From: JAXMCK01 sp046349395
Lineage (GTDB): Bacteria > Pseudomonadota > Alphaproteobacteria > Geminicoccales > Geminicoccaceae
Length of the DNA stretch: 64,000 bases
Assembly: GCA_046349395.1 (NCBI GenBank)
Contig: JAXMCK010000008.1
Span: 129,540 to 193,539, forward strand
Reading direction: 5' to 3'
This document shows positions 25,930-35,036 of the stretch, piece by piece (within the stretch, counting starts at the first letter, position 1; each line of letters opens with the position of its first letter). The notes below the pieces were generated by a model that saw only the letters and a list, made by a program, of their open reading frames with translations, was not told where the DNA came from and did no database searches. Made by a program: the position numbers and the translations under genes.

Positions 25930-26855
25930 AGTCGGCGGTCCTGGCGGATATAGGCCTGTCCCAGGGCCGCCGGCTGGTCGTGACGGCCGCGACCGACGAC
26001 GGAAGCGATGATCAGGACGACGATCGTCAGCGCGTAGGGTAGCGTGGAGAGAATGTAGATCGGGACGTCCGCACCGATCGCCAGCAGGCGCGGCAGCAGC
26101 GCGTCGGCGGCACCGAAAACGAAAGCACCCAGGATGGCGCGGAGCGGGTTCCAGCGGGCGAAGACGACGAGTGCCACGGCGATCCAGCCGCGGCCGGCAA
26201 TCATGCCGTCGACCCAGACGCGGCTCGACACGACGGAAAGGTAGGCGCCGCCGAGACCGACGAGGAGACCGCCCGCGAGCACGGCCAGGATCTGCGTGGC
26301 TTGGACATCGACGCCGGCCACGTCGGCGGTGGCGGGATCCTCGCCGACCGCACGGATGCGGCGGCCGACGGCGGTACCTCTGAAGAGGTAGACGAGCAGG
26401 ACTGCGATCAGGATCGCCAGGAAGACCATGGCGTCCTGGCGGAACAGGAGCGGACCCAGAAGTGGGACGTCGCCGAGGACGGCGAACGGCTCAATGTCGA
26501 AGCCTGGGAAGGGCTGGTGGACGTAGGGGCGGCCCAGAACGGCCGTGGCCCCGGCACCCAGGGCGACGAGGGCGAGGCCGGCCAGGACCTGCTCGGCGCG
26601 GAAGACGACGACCGCAAGTGCGAAGGGAATAGAGATCAAGGCACCGGCGACGGCACCGGCAGCCAAGCCGAGGGACGGGCTGCCGAGCTTCAGGACGGTG
26701 ACCGCACCGGTCATGGCGGCGACGGCCATGATGCCCTCGGCGGCGAGGTTCATCACCCCTGCCCGCTCGCAGAGGATGAGGCCCAGGGCCGCCAGCAGAA
26801 GCGGGGTGGCGTAGGCCGGCGTGCTGGCGAGCCAGGTGAGGAGGAAGGCGCTCAC
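25926..26855 (-). CDS. nucleoside-type ABC transporter permease 2 (BMP family)
   Basis: 309 residues, eight or more hydrophobic segments, of the COG1079/YufQ-like branch: ILCERAGVMNLAAEGIM is the characteristic N-terminal motif and AVGEDPATADVAGVDV the cytoplasmic loop. It pairs with the upstream permease. GTG 26855 overlaps the preceding stop (GTGA). Confidence 0.88.
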   Translation of the reverse strand: MSAFLLTWLASTPAYATPLLLAALGLILCERAGVMNLAAEGIMAVAAMTGAVTVLKLGSPSLGLAAGAVAGALISIPFALAVVVFRAEQVLAGLALVALGAGATAVLGRPYVHQPFPGFDIEPFAVLGDVPLLGPLLFRQDAMVFLAILIAVLLVYLFRGTAVGRRIRAVGEDPATADVAGVDVQATQILAVLAGGLLVGLGGAYLSVVSSRVWVDGMIAGRGWIAVALVVFARWNPLRAILGAFVFGAADALLPRLLAIGADVPIYILSTLPYALTIVVLIIASVVGRGRHDQPAALGQAYIRQDRRL

Positions 26856-27922
26856 GCCGCGGGGGCCGCGTGGCGGAGCGAGATCCGGAAAGTGGCGAAG
26901 AACTGGGCGATCAGGATGCAGAGCAGCGTGATGCCCTGGATCAGGAGCACGATGCCTTCGGACACGCCGTAGAAGACCTTGAGCGTGGCCCCGGCGACGG
27001 CGAGGCCCGCCATGAAGAAGGCGGCGGGGACGACGGCCAGAGGCTCGAGGCGGGCAAGGACGGCGACGACGATGCCGCCGAAAGTCATGTTGAGCCCGAC
27101 GAACTGGGTCAGGCGATGCTCGGTTCCGGCGACGACAATCCCGCCGGCGAGGCCGGCCATGGCACCGGAGAGGAGCACGAAGAGGGCCGTCGTGTGGGCG
27201 ACGGGCAGGCCGGCGGCAGCGGCGACCGAGGGGGCGCTGCCAACGACCTCGGCGTAGAAGCCGAGGCGCGTGGCACGGATGAGGACGGTGCAGGCGAGGA
27301 CCGCCAGGACGGCGAGGATCAGGCCGGCATGGACCTCGCCCCAGCCGAGGCCGGGCAGGCGCTCGGCGGGATCGAAGTTCGCGGAGACGGGGAAGTTGGC
27401 GGCGGGGTCGCGCAGCGCGCCGAAGAGAACGTGCTGCAGGAGCAGGTAGGCAATGTTCGACAGCATCAGCGTCGCCACCACCTCGCTCACCGACCAGCGG
27501 AGCTTCAGGTAGAGCGGCAGGGCGATCCAGGCGGCACCGCCGAGGGTGGCGGCGAGGAGCAGCGGCAGAAGGCGCACTGGCTCCGGGCCGAGATCGCCAG
27601 TGGCCACGGCCGTCGCCAGGATGGCGCCGATCCAGAACTGACCCTCGATGCCGATGTTCCAGAAGCCGAGGCGGAAGGCCAAAGCTGCCGAGAGGCCGAC
27701 GAAGACGAGCGGGATGGCGGCCGTCGTGGTCTGGGCGAGGCCGTCGGTCGTCAGGAAGACCTGGACGATCAGCTCGTCGATCAGGGAGGCGGCGGGCACG
27801 CCGGCAACGACGAGGATGGCGGCGGCGAGCAGGGCCGCGACGGCCAGCGCCCCGACGAAAGTGGCACCGGTGAGGAGCGGCCCGACGGTCTGGCGCCGCT
27901 CCAGGGTGAGGGCGTCAAGCAT
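26852..27922 (-). CDS. nucleoside-type ABC transporter permease 1 (BMP family)
   Basis: 356 residues of the COG4603/YufP-like permeases. AALAFRLGFWNIGIEGQ is the family motif and VVGSAPSVAAAAGLPV the cytoplasmic loop. The ATG at 27922 overlaps the ATPase stop (ATGCTTGA); a TTG six bases upstream is possible. With the BMP binding protein and a double ATPase it makes an importer usually specific for nucleosides or related bases. Confidence 0.88.
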   Translation of the reverse strand: MLDALTLERRQTVGPLLTGATFVGALAVAALLAAAILVVAGVPAASLIDELIVQVFLTTDGLAQTTTAAIPLVFVGLSAALAFRLGFWNIGIEGQFWIGAILATAVATGDLGPEPVRLLPLLLAATLGGAAWIALPLYLKLRWSVSEVVATLMLSNIAYLLLQHVLFGALRDPAANFPVSANFDPAERLPGLGWGEVHAGLILAVLAVLACTVLIRATRLGFYAEVVGSAPSVAAAAGLPVAHTTALFVLLSGAMAGLAGGIVVAGTEHRLTQFVGLNMTFGGIVVAVLARLEPLAVVPAAFFMAGLAVAGATLKVFYGVSEGIVLLIQGITLLCILIAQFFATFRISLRHAAPAA

Positions 27923-29420
27923 GGCCAAGCATCAGCTCGCCGATGGCCTCGCGCGGGGTGCCCGGCGCGCAGGTGCCGACGATGCGGCCGCGGCTCATGA
28001 CGAGAATGCGGTCGGAAAGGGCCTGGATCTCCTCGAGGTCCTCGCTGATGAGGAGGATGCCGGCACCGGCGGCGGCTGCCTCCTCGAGCCGGTCGTAGAC
28101 GAAGCGGCAGGCGGCGACGTCGAGGCCACGGGTGGGGGAGTGGACGACGAGGACGCGGACAGCGCCGTCGAGCTCCCGGGCGAGGACGATCTTCTGCGCG
28201 TTGCCGCCCGAGAGCAGGCGCGCCGGGCGGCGGGGCGTGGCGCCTGCGATGCCGAAGCGGGAGATCGCGTCGCGCGCGGTCTCCTGCAGCCGGCCGAGCG
28301 AGAGGAAGGTGCGGCCGTAGCGGCCCTCGCGGACGGCCTCGAGGCCGAGATTGCGGGCCACGGACAGCTCGCCGGCGAGACCCCAGGTCTTACGGTCGGC
28401 GGGAACGAAGCGGAGGCCCTCGGCACGGCGGTGCCAGATCGAGCTGCCTGTGACGTCGACGCCGTGCAGGCGGATGGTACCGGACGTGGTGGGCAGGAGG
28501 CCCAGGAGCGCTTCGGCCAGTTCCTCCTGGCCGTTGCCGCCGACACCGGCGACGCCGACGATCTCACCCGCGGCGACGGTGAGATCGACGCCGGCCAGCG
28601 CCATCGCACCGGCTGCGGGTGCCGTCGTCAGGCCCTCGACGCGGAGGCACTCGGCTCCCCCAGTGCGCGACAGGCGGGCGGGCGGGGCGTCCGGGTCGCG
28701 CTCCTCACCGACCATCAGGCGACCCAGCATGGTGCGGTCGGCCTCGGAGGCGGGCAGGCCGGTGGCGACCATGCGGCCGGCGCGCATGACGCTGACCCGG
28801 TCGCAGAAGGCGGCGACCTCGCGCAGCTTGTGGGTGATGAGGACGATGCCGAGGCCTTGCTTGGCAAGCTGGCGGACGACCTCGCCGAGGCGGGCGGACT
28901 CCTGGTCGGTCAGCGTGGCGGTGGGCTCATCGAGGATCAGGATGCGGGCACCGAGCGCCAGGATGCGGAGGATCTCGACCCGCTGCTGCTCGGCCAGCGA
29001 CATGTCGCGGACGCGGACGTCGGTGCGGACGGAGAGACCGGTGCTCTTACCGAGGTCCGTCAGGCGGGCGTCGGCCTGCACGATGGTGCGGAGGTCCGGG
29101 CGGCCGGCGGCGGCGAGGAGAAGGTTTTCGGACGCGGTGAAAGCGGCCACGAGGCGGAAGTGCTGGTGGACCATGCCGATGCCTGCGGCCTGCGCGTCGC
29201 GCGGGCTGCGCAGGTCGACGGCGGCACCGTTGATGCGGATGGTGCCGTCGTCCGCGGCATAGATGCCGGCCAGGATATTCATCAGCGTCGACTTGCCGGC
29301 GCCGTTCTCGCCGAGCAGCGCGTGGACCTCGCCGCGCTGCAAAGCGAAGTCGACGCCGCCCAGCACGACGGTGTCGCCGAACGACTTTCTCACGCCCGCC
29401 ATGGCGACGAGCGGTTCCAA
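27915..29420 (-). CDS. nucleoside-type ABC transporter, double ATPase (BMP family)
   Basis: 501 residues with two nucleotide-binding domains, YufO-like. Domain 1 is canonical: GENGAGKST, signature LSLAEQQ-type (DMSLAEQQRVEI), Walker B ILILDEPTATL. Domain 2 (from about residue 255) is degenerate: GVGGNGQEEL for Walker A and VLVVHSPTRGLD lacking the catalytic Asp-Glu, although SGGNAQK is kept; this is normal for the family. A TTG start at 29420 with CGGAG upstream is used; ATG 29402 is the alternative. Confidence 0.9.
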   Translation of the reverse strand: MEPLVAMAGVRKSFGDTVVLGGVDFALQRGEVHALLGENGAGKSTLMNILAGIYAADDGTIRINGAAVDLRSPRDAQAAGIGMVHQHFRLVAAFTASENLLLAAAGRPDLRTIVQADARLTDLGKSTGLSVRTDVRVRDMSLAEQQRVEILRILALGARILILDEPTATLTDQESARLGEVVRQLAKQGLGIVLITHKLREVAAFCDRVSVMRAGRMVATGLPASEADRTMLGRLMVGEERDPDAPPARLSRTGGAECLRVEGLTTAPAAGAMALAGVDLTVAAGEIVGVAGVGGNGQEELAEALLGLLPTTSGTIRLHGVDVTGSSIWHRRAEGLRFVPADRKTWGLAGELSVARNLGLEAVREGRYGRTFLSLGRLQETARDAISRFGIAGATPRRPARLLSGGNAQKIVLARELDGAVRVLVVHSPTRGLDVAACRFVYDRLEEAAAAGAGILLISEDLEEIQALSDRILVMSRGRIVGTCAPGTPREAIGELMLGHA

Positions 29421-29443
29421 GGCGGCGGGCTCCGTCTAGGCGG

Positions 29444-30544
29444 TCAGCTCTTCGGCATGGTGCCGATGGTGCCCTCGACAAGATAGTCCATGTTCCAGAG
29501 CGCGGCGTCGTCGATGGTGGCACCCTCGGCCACGGCAACCGAGCCGTCCTGCTTGCGGATCGGGCCGGTGAAAGGCTGGAAGGTGCCGGCGGCCATGGCG
29601 ACCTTGGCGGCGGCGATCTTCTCCTGCACCGCAGCGGGGACCTTGTCGCTCAGCGGGGCCAACTCGATCACGCCTTCGGCCAAGCCTGGGAAGGCGCCGT
29701 ACTCGCTGGGCTTCCAGGTGCCGTCGGTCATCGCCTTGATGGTGGGGACGAGATACTTGTCCCAGACGAACATGACCGAGGTCAGACTCCCCTTCGGCGC
29801 ATGCTGGCGCATGTCGAGCTGGAAGCCGATCGAGGCCGCACCCCGCGCTTCCGCAGCGACGAAGGGGGCCGAGGACGACAGGTTGTTGGCGATCACGTCG
29901 ATGCCCTGGTCGAGCATCGCCTCGGCGACTTGGCCCTCCTTCACCGGATCCCACCAGGAGTTGGTGTAGACGACGGTGACGGTGACATCCGGGTCGATGG
30001 CGCGGGCACCCAGCGTGAAGGCGTTGACGTCCCAGTTCACGACACCGACGGGGAAACCGCCGAGGATGCCGAGCTTCTTCGACTTCGTGGCCCCGGCGGC
30101 GGCCATGCCGGCGAGATACCAGCCCTGATAGGTCCGGGCGTAGAAGCCTTCGAGGTTGGCGGCGTTGGTGGTGCCCGACGCGTTGAGGAAGCCCTTGTCG
30201 GGGTAGCGCTTCGCCGCCTCCAGGATGCCGTCGCTGTAGCCGTAGGTCGTGCCGACGATGATGTTGAAGCCGCGCTTGGCGTAGAGGTCGATGGCGTTGT
30301 TCAGCGCCGTCGCCTCCTCGGGGATGCTCTCGGTGATCGCGATCGGCAGGCCGAGTTGCGCCTCGACGGCAGCACGCGCCTTGTCGATGGCCTCGTTCCA
30401 GCCGCCGTCCTTGGTGGTGGCGCCGTAGATGAAGGCGATCTTGGGCGGGCCGTCGAGGGTGAAGGCGGCGAGTGGGCCGGCGGCGAGGCCGATGACGGCC
30501 GCAAGTGCTGCCGCGAGGACAGTCCCCAGGCGTTTCTTCTGCAT
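29444..30544 (-). CDS. BMP-family (BmpA-like) ABC substrate-binding protein
   Basis: 366 residues. The signal peptide (MQKKRLG then an Ala/Leu core) ends near AAFTLDG. The fold is periplasmic-binding type 1: IAFIYGATTKDGGWNEAID at the start, VGTTYGYSDGI, and NLEGFYARTYQGWYLAGMAAA, all typical of BMP/Med proteins. It probably binds a nucleoside, nucleobase or similar. It lies 26 bases after the oxygenase gene and before the ATPase, within one operon. Confidence 0.9.
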   Translation of the reverse strand: MQKKRLGTVLAAALAAVIGLAAGPLAAFTLDGPPKIAFIYGATTKDGGWNEAIDKARAAVEAQLGLPIAITESIPEEATALNNAIDLYAKRGFNIIVGTTYGYSDGILEAAKRYPDKGFLNASGTTNAANLEGFYARTYQGWYLAGMAAAGATKSKKLGILGGFPVGVVNWDVNAFTLGARAIDPDVTVTVVYTNSWWDPVKEGQVAEAMLDQGIDVIANNLSSSAPFVAAEARGAASIGFQLDMRQHAPKGSLTSVMFVWDKYLVPTIKAMTDGTWKPSEYGAFPGLAEGVIELAPLSDKVPAAVQEKIAAAKVAMAAGTFQPFTGPIRKQDGSVAVAEGATIDDAALWNMDYLVEGTIGTMPKS

Positions 30545-30570
30545 TGTTCTACCTTGGCTCTAGCGGAAGT

Positions 30571-31614
30571 TCAGGGTGCGGCCGCCTCGGGCTGCCGATG
30601 CGCATAGGTGTCGTCGAAGCGGCTGCAGATATAGTCGCCAGTCGTCGTCGCCGGATATCTGGCAGGCCTGTCCTTGTCGACGCAGGTCGGCAGCACCTCG
30701 ATCGTCGCCTGCGAGTTGGTGCCGAAGAAGAACGGGATGGAATAGCGACGGCGGCCGGAACGGTTGATCGCGCGGTGCACGGTCGAGGCGAAATAGTCGT
30801 TGGTCCAGCGGGCCATGAGATCGCCGACATTGACGATGAAGCAGCCCGAGATCGGCGGGGCGGCGATCCAGTGCCCGGCGGTGTTAAGCACCTGCAGCGC
30901 CGGCACGTCGTCGGTGCAGAGGATGGTGAAGCACTCGTAGTCGGAGTGGGCGCCGATGCCGATCTGCCGCTCGTCGATCGGGCCGTCCTGGCTCGGGTAG
31001 TGGAGCACGCGCATGTGCGCCATGGGCTTGGTGATGAAGGGCTCGAAATAGCCCTCGTCGAGGTCGAGGGCGATGGCGAAGGCGCCGAAGATCTTGCGGC
31101 CGAAGCCGATCATGGCGGCGTGGTAGGCGAGCAGCGCCTCGCGGAAGCCCGGCAGGTCGGAGGGCCACTGGTTGGGGCCGTAGCCGAAGACGCCGGCCTG
31201 CACGTCGGGATCCGTCGGCGGCAGGTCGAGGGCGAGGTCGAAGCCCTCGTGCAGGTCGCCGCGGGCGGTGGGGTCGGTGTTCTCGCCGAGCAGCTTCGTA
31301 TAGCCGCGGAGATTGTGAGAGTTGGCGATGTCGACGGCCAACTTCTGGTCTAGCGGTAGGTCGAAGAAGCGGTGGGCGGCCTCAAAGGTGGCGTCGATCA
31401 CCTGCTGCGGTACGCGGTGGTTGCGGGCGTAGAAGAAGCCGACACGGGTGCACGCGTCGCGGACGGCGTCGCCCACCGCCTGACGGGCGGCGAGATCGGG
31501 CTCGAACATAGGGGCGAAGTCGACGATCGGGATCTCGGTGAAGGGCACCTGCCGGGCCGACAGGCCGCTGTCCAAGGCCGCGCGCAGACCGTTACCGGTG
31601 GTGATGACCGCCAC
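30571..31614 (-). CDS. isopenicillin-N-synthase-like 2-oxoglutarate/Fe(II) oxygenase
   Basis: 347 residues. N-terminal DIOX_N segment (TEIPIVDFAPMF, RDACTRVGFFYARNH) and C-terminal jelly roll with the iron ligands in GIGAHSDYE (H, D) and STVHRAI (H), followed by RRRYSIPFFF carrying the R-x-S 2-oxoglutarate anchor. A GTG start at 31614 follows GGAGGGCGG. It heads the BMP importer operon, so it most likely hydroxylates or oxidises the imported compound; the substrate is not known. Confidence 0.88.
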   Translation of the reverse strand: MAVITTGNGLRAALDSGLSARQVPFTEIPIVDFAPMFEPDLAARQAVGDAVRDACTRVGFFYARNHRVPQQVIDATFEAAHRFFDLPLDQKLAVDIANSHNLRGYTKLLGENTDPTARGDLHEGFDLALDLPPTDPDVQAGVFGYGPNQWPSDLPGFREALLAYHAAMIGFGRKIFGAFAIALDLDEGYFEPFITKPMAHMRVLHYPSQDGPIDERQIGIGAHSDYECFTILCTDDVPALQVLNTAGHWIAAPPISGCFIVNVGDLMARWTNDYFASTVHRAINRSGRRRYSIPFFFGTNSQATIEVLPTCVDKDRPARYPATTTGDYICSRFDDTYAHRQPEAAAP

Positions 31615-31726
31615 TTCCGCCCTCCGTTTCCGAGTCACTCACATGCACATGCTGTGCCGCCACGGGAGAGCCCGTAATCGGCTCACCGCGGCGGTCGGCT
31701 GCCCTCTTCGCGGACAGCCCCAGCCG

Positions 31727-31738
31727 CCTGTGCACAGG
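31727..31738. promoter_or_regulatory. candidate operator CCTGTGCACAGG
   Basis: A perfect 12-bp palindrome upstream of the oxygenase/BMP importer operon, about 110 bases before its start codon. No cognate regulator is adjacent; the TetR gene at 32.3 kb is possible but unsupported. Confidence 0.35.
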
Positions 31739-31790
31739 TCCTGATCAGATACGGTCGCGGCGCCGTTGGCAACGCATCACCTGCGCAAGC

Positions 31791-32249
31791 TCAGGCGCTT
31801 CCCTGCAGGGCGGCGTTCCAGCGGCGCTGCATCTCGGCTGGCGTCACGTCCTCGCGGTGGGTGGCGATGAACCAGGCATGGCCGAACGGGTCCACGATCA
31901 TGCCGGAGCGGTCGCCGTAGAACTGGTCGCTGACCGGCCGGAGGATCGTGGCACCGGCCGCGGCGGCCTTGGCGACGACACTGTCCACGTCGTCGACATA
32001 GAGGTGAAGCTTGACGGGCGAACCGCCGATGCTGGTCGGGCTCAAGGCACCGAAATCCGGGAACTCGTCGGAGAGGTAGAGGCTCGACCCGCCGAGCGAC
32101 ATCTCGGCGTGACCGATTCGGCCAGAGGGATCGGTGAGCCTGAAGCGCTCGGTGGCGCCGAAAGCGTCGCGGTAGAAGGCCAAGGCCGACCCCGCGTCCT
32201 TGACGGTGATGTAGGGGGTCAGCGGTCCCGTGCGGGGCGCATCCGACAT
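31791..32249 (-). CDS. VOC-family (PhnB-like glyoxalase) protein
   Basis: 152 residues, two beta-alpha-beta-beta-beta motifs of the vicinal oxygen chelate fold. LTPYITVKDAGSALAFYRDAFGA, then GHAEMSLG and DPFGHAWFIATH match the PhnB-like group, with no specific enzyme implied. AAGGAGG before the ATG at 32249 fixes the start. It is divergent from a TetR regulator across 74 bases, which suggests that the TetR controls it. Confidence 0.88.
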   Translation of the reverse strand: MSDAPRTGPLTPYITVKDAGSALAFYRDAFGATERFRLTDPSGRIGHAEMSLGGSSLYLSDEFPDFGALSPTSIGGSPVKLHLYVDDVDSVVAKAAAAGATILRPVSDQFYGDRSGMIVDPFGHAWFIATHREDVTPAEMQRRWNAALQGSA

Positions 32250-32274
32250 GTCCAGCCTCCTTGCCGGCCGTTCC

Positions 32275-32304
32275 ACATTACGTTACGTTTCGTTCTATAA
32301 CGTG
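32275..32304. promoter_or_regulatory. AT-rich repeat region, candidate TetR operator
   Basis: In the 74-bp gap between the VOC and TetR genes, TTACGTTACGTTTCGTT contains tandem ACGTT units, and CGTTA (32281-32285) is inverted as TAACG (32298-32302). The overlap with both promoters fits an autoregulated operator. TATAAC at 32296-32301 resembles a -10. Confidence 0.45.
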
Positions 32305-32323
32305 CAGGAAGCGGGCGGGTCAA

Positions 32324-32902
32324 GTGAACGAGCGACGAGGGCGGCCACGCGATCCGCGGACGCGAGAGGCCATTCTGGCGGCGGCGCGTGCGCTGCTCGA
32401 CGAGGGTGGGTTGTCGGCGGTGACGATGGAGGCCGTTGCGCAGCGGGCCGGCGTCGGCAAGCCGACCGTCTACCGCTACTGGCCGAACGCGTCGGCCGTT
32501 GCGATGGCCGCCTTCCTGGATGGCGCGAAGCCGACACGGGCACCGGACCCGACCGGCGATCCGCTGGGCGTTCTCAGGAATCAGCTCGCTGGGATCGCCG
32601 CCACCTTCGCCGCGCGGACGGGACGGATGGTCAAGGCGATGATCGCGGCCAGCATCGGCGAGACCGAGCTGGAGAAGGCGTTCCGCCACCAGTTCATCGC
32701 GCAGAGCCGCGACGAGGGACGACGATTGCTGCTCGCGGCTCAAGAATTGGGGCAGGTCCGCGGCGACATCGATGCGGAGACGACGCTCGATCTGATCTAC
32801 GGGCCGCTCTACTTCCGGCTCCTCATGGGCCATGCGCCGCTCGATGCGGCGTTCACCGACGCGCTGCTGGATCAGGTGCTGGCAGGCATCGGCACCCCTT
32901 GA
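32324..32902 (+). CDS. TetR-family transcriptional regulator
   Basis: 192 residues. N-terminal helix-turn-helix: REAILAAARALLDEGG, then TMEAVAQRAGVGKPTVYRYW. The C-terminal ligand domain ends with a TetR_C_33-like pattern (YGPLYFRLLMGH). A GTG at 32324 is used; it is the first in-frame start close to the family N-terminus (NERRGRPRDPRTREAIL). The TetR stop and the desaturase stop are only three bases apart. Confidence 0.9.
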   Translation: MNERRGRPRDPRTREAILAAARALLDEGGLSAVTMEAVAQRAGVGKPTVYRYWPNASAVAMAAFLDGAKPTRAPDPTGDPLGVLRNQLAGIAATFAARTGRMVKAMIAASIGETELEKAFRHQFIAQSRDEGRRLLLAAQELGQVRGDIDAETTLDLIYGPLYFRLLMGHAPLDAAFTDALLDQVLAGIGTP

Positions 32903-32905
32903 GCC

Positions 32906-33970
32906 CTATTCGGCGGCCACGGCAAAGGCCGGCGACGGCCGCGCACCCGGCGGGAGCTGACGCTGGACGAACCAGGTGGGCTCGCGCACCTGGCGCAGGA
33001 TGGCCGGGACGATCTCCTTGTAGGCGGCCCAGCAGCTCGGATAGGGCGGCGGGCAGTCGGCCTTCATCGCCTCGTGCAGCTTCGGCAGCGCGTGGTAGGG
33101 CACCATCGGGAACATGTGGTGCTCCACGTGATAGTTCATGTTCGAATAGATGAAGCGGAAGATCGGGTTCATGTACACGGTGCGCGAGTTGAGGCGATGG
33201 TCGAGCACGTCTTCGGCCAGTCCTGCGTGCTGTGTCAGCCCGAAGAAATAGTGGAGCCAGGCACCGTAGAAGGACGGCAGGCCGATCAGCATCAACGGCA
33301 GGAAGCTCCACATCCACAAAGCCGCGATGATAGTGGCGGCGTAGATGGCGACCCAGACCCGCGCCTCGAAGATCACCTTCGGCCACTCGGACTCGGGGAT
33401 GTAGTCGCGGTCCTCGGGCGAGATGGTCCCCATGGCATGGCGGAAGACGCTGGCCAGCTCGGCCGGTCCCTGTCGGAGGTTGAAGAAGCTGAGGAAGATT
33501 CCCCACAAGTCCGGAGGCTTCGGCAGGGCGATCTCGCGGTCGCGGCCGACGATGATCGTGTCGGTGTGATGGCGCGCGTGGCTCCAGCGCCAGAGTGTGG
33601 GCTGCCGCATCACGCCGAAGCTGCCGAGCTGGTAGACGACGTCGTTCATCCAGCGGGTCTTGAAGGCGGTGCCGTGGCCGGCCTCGTGCCAGCGCGAGTC
33701 CGAGGCGGCCCCGTAGAGCACGCCGTAGACGGCGAAGACCGGCACGGCCCACCAGGTGCCCCAGGTGAGGCAGCCGAGGATGCCGGTGGCGACGAGCGCC
33801 GTCAGCCAGATGAGGGTGTCGCGGATGGCCGGACCGTCCCGACGCTGCATCAGCTCCTTCATCTGCTTGCGCGGGATCGGACAAGCGTACCAGGTCGCAC
33901 CGGCGAGACCGCGCTCCCGCGCGCGAAGATTCTCGGGGCCTGTCAGGCTGTAGTCACGGATCGTCCTCAT
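32906..33970 (-). CDS. membrane di-iron fatty acid desaturase
   Basis: 354 residues. The three histidine boxes HEAGHG, HARHH and HVEHH, plus hydrophobic pairs between them, identify a membrane desaturase/hydroxylase. The usual substrates are acyl lipids, but hydroxylases and carotenoid enzymes share the motifs. GGAGG lies 9 bases before the ATG, and only 15 bases separate it from the PfkB kinase, so the two are probably cotranscribed, an unusual pairing. Confidence 0.9.
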   Translation of the reverse strand: MRTIRDYSLTGPENLRARERGLAGATWYACPIPRKQMKELMQRRDGPAIRDTLIWLTALVATGILGCLTWGTWWAVPVFAVYGVLYGAASDSRWHEAGHGTAFKTRWMNDVVYQLGSFGVMRQPTLWRWSHARHHTDTIIVGRDREIALPKPPDLWGIFLSFFNLRQGPAELASVFRHAMGTISPEDRDYIPESEWPKVIFEARVWVAIYAATIIAALWMWSFLPLMLIGLPSFYGAWLHYFFGLTQHAGLAEDVLDHRLNSRTVYMNPIFRFIYSNMNYHVEHHMFPMVPYHALPKLHEAMKADCPPPYPSCWAAYKEIVPAILRQVREPTWFVQRQLPPGARPSPAFAVAAE

Positions 33971-33985
33971 GACCGCTGGCCTCCT

Positions 33986-34930
33986 TCAGGCGCGCGTCGG
34001 CGTGGTCCGCATGAACTCGAGGGTATGCTCGAACGACGTCACACCCGCCTGCGAGCCCAGACCCGTGGCGTTCAGCGCCGAGGTTGCCTGGGCGAAGCGG
34101 ACGGTCGTCTCGGGGTCGCAGCCGCGGCAGATGCCGACGGCGAAGCCGGCATTGAAGGCGTCGCCGCAGCCGCAGGTGCACTTCACCTTGATGTCGAAGG
34201 CGGGCTGGCGGAAGCGGGTGCCGTCGCGGTGGTGGTAGTAGGCCCCGTCCCCGCCCAGCGTCAGGACGCAGCAGGCAACGCCGCGGTCGATGAAGAAGCG
34301 GGCATTGTCGTCGGGGTCCTTCAGGCCCGTCAGCGCCTGCGCCTCCTCGATCGAGGGCATGAAGTAGTCGGTGTGGGGCAGCACGGCAGCGACGGCGGGC
34401 AGGTCTTCGGGCGAGCCCGCGAAGACGTCGACGGTGGTCGTGGCACCGCGGGCCTTGGCGATCCGGACAAGCTCGGCGTTGCGGCCCTTGTCCATCTCGC
34501 GCATCAGGCCGACGCCGCCCAGATGCACGACGCGCGAGTCTACGACCTGCTCAAGCATGCCGTCGTCGACGAGGAAGTCGGCGGTGGCACCCTTCATGTG
34601 CAAAGCGGGGCGTGCACCGTCGGGGCGGGTGGTGACGATCGAGCTCGACGTCTTCCAGCCCGGCTTGCGCTGCATCGTCGAAGTGTCGACGCCGAAGTCG
34701 CCGAGACGCTTCAGGACCCAGTCGCCCATCAAGTCCTCGCCCACGCCGCCGACGGCGAGGCAGCGGAGGCCCATCTTGGCGGCGGCAATGACGGCGGTGC
34801 CGGCGGCACCTGAGACGGCCAGGGTGATCTCGTCGATGAAGAAGGTGTCGGCACCAGGCGGTAGGTCGTTCACCGGCCAGCCCAGGCAATCGAAGGTGAT
34901 GAAGCCGATCGACGCGTAGTCGTAGCGCAT
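33986..34930 (-). CDS. PfkB-family carbohydrate kinase
   Basis: 314 residues of the ribokinase fold. GGVGEDLMGDWVLKRL is the first signature region, and KCTCGCGDAFNAGF the second: the catalytic aspartate is kept, but the usual G-A-G-D reads G-C-G-D. It phosphorylates a sugar or sugar derivative; the substrate is open. ATG 34930 is preferred to the longer frame by homologous N-terminus (YASIGF). It lies between the SAF-domain dehydrogenase and the desaturase. Confidence 0.85.
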   Translation of the reverse strand: MRYDYASIGFITFDCLGWPVNDLPPGADTFFIDEITLAVSGAAGTAVIAAAKMGLRCLAVGGVGEDLMGDWVLKRLGDFGVDTSTMQRKPGWKTSSSIVTTRPDGARPALHMKGATADFLVDDGMLEQVVDSRVVHLGGVGLMREMDKGRNAELVRIAKARGATTTVDVFAGSPEDLPAVAAVLPHTDYFMPSIEEAQALTGLKDPDDNARFFIDRGVACCVLTLGGDGAYYHHRDGTRFRQPAFDIKVKCTCGCGDAFNAGFAVGICRGCDPETTVRFAQATSALNATGLGSQAGVTSFEHTLEFMRTTPTRA

Positions 34931-35036
34931 GGGCCCTGTTCCCGCCGCCGCTCGCACGCTCCCCTGTGCTTCGGCTTGCTCTCTACTCCACCGATCGTCG
35001 AGACCGGGTCAAGGCCGGAGCGGCCGAAGCCGGTGG

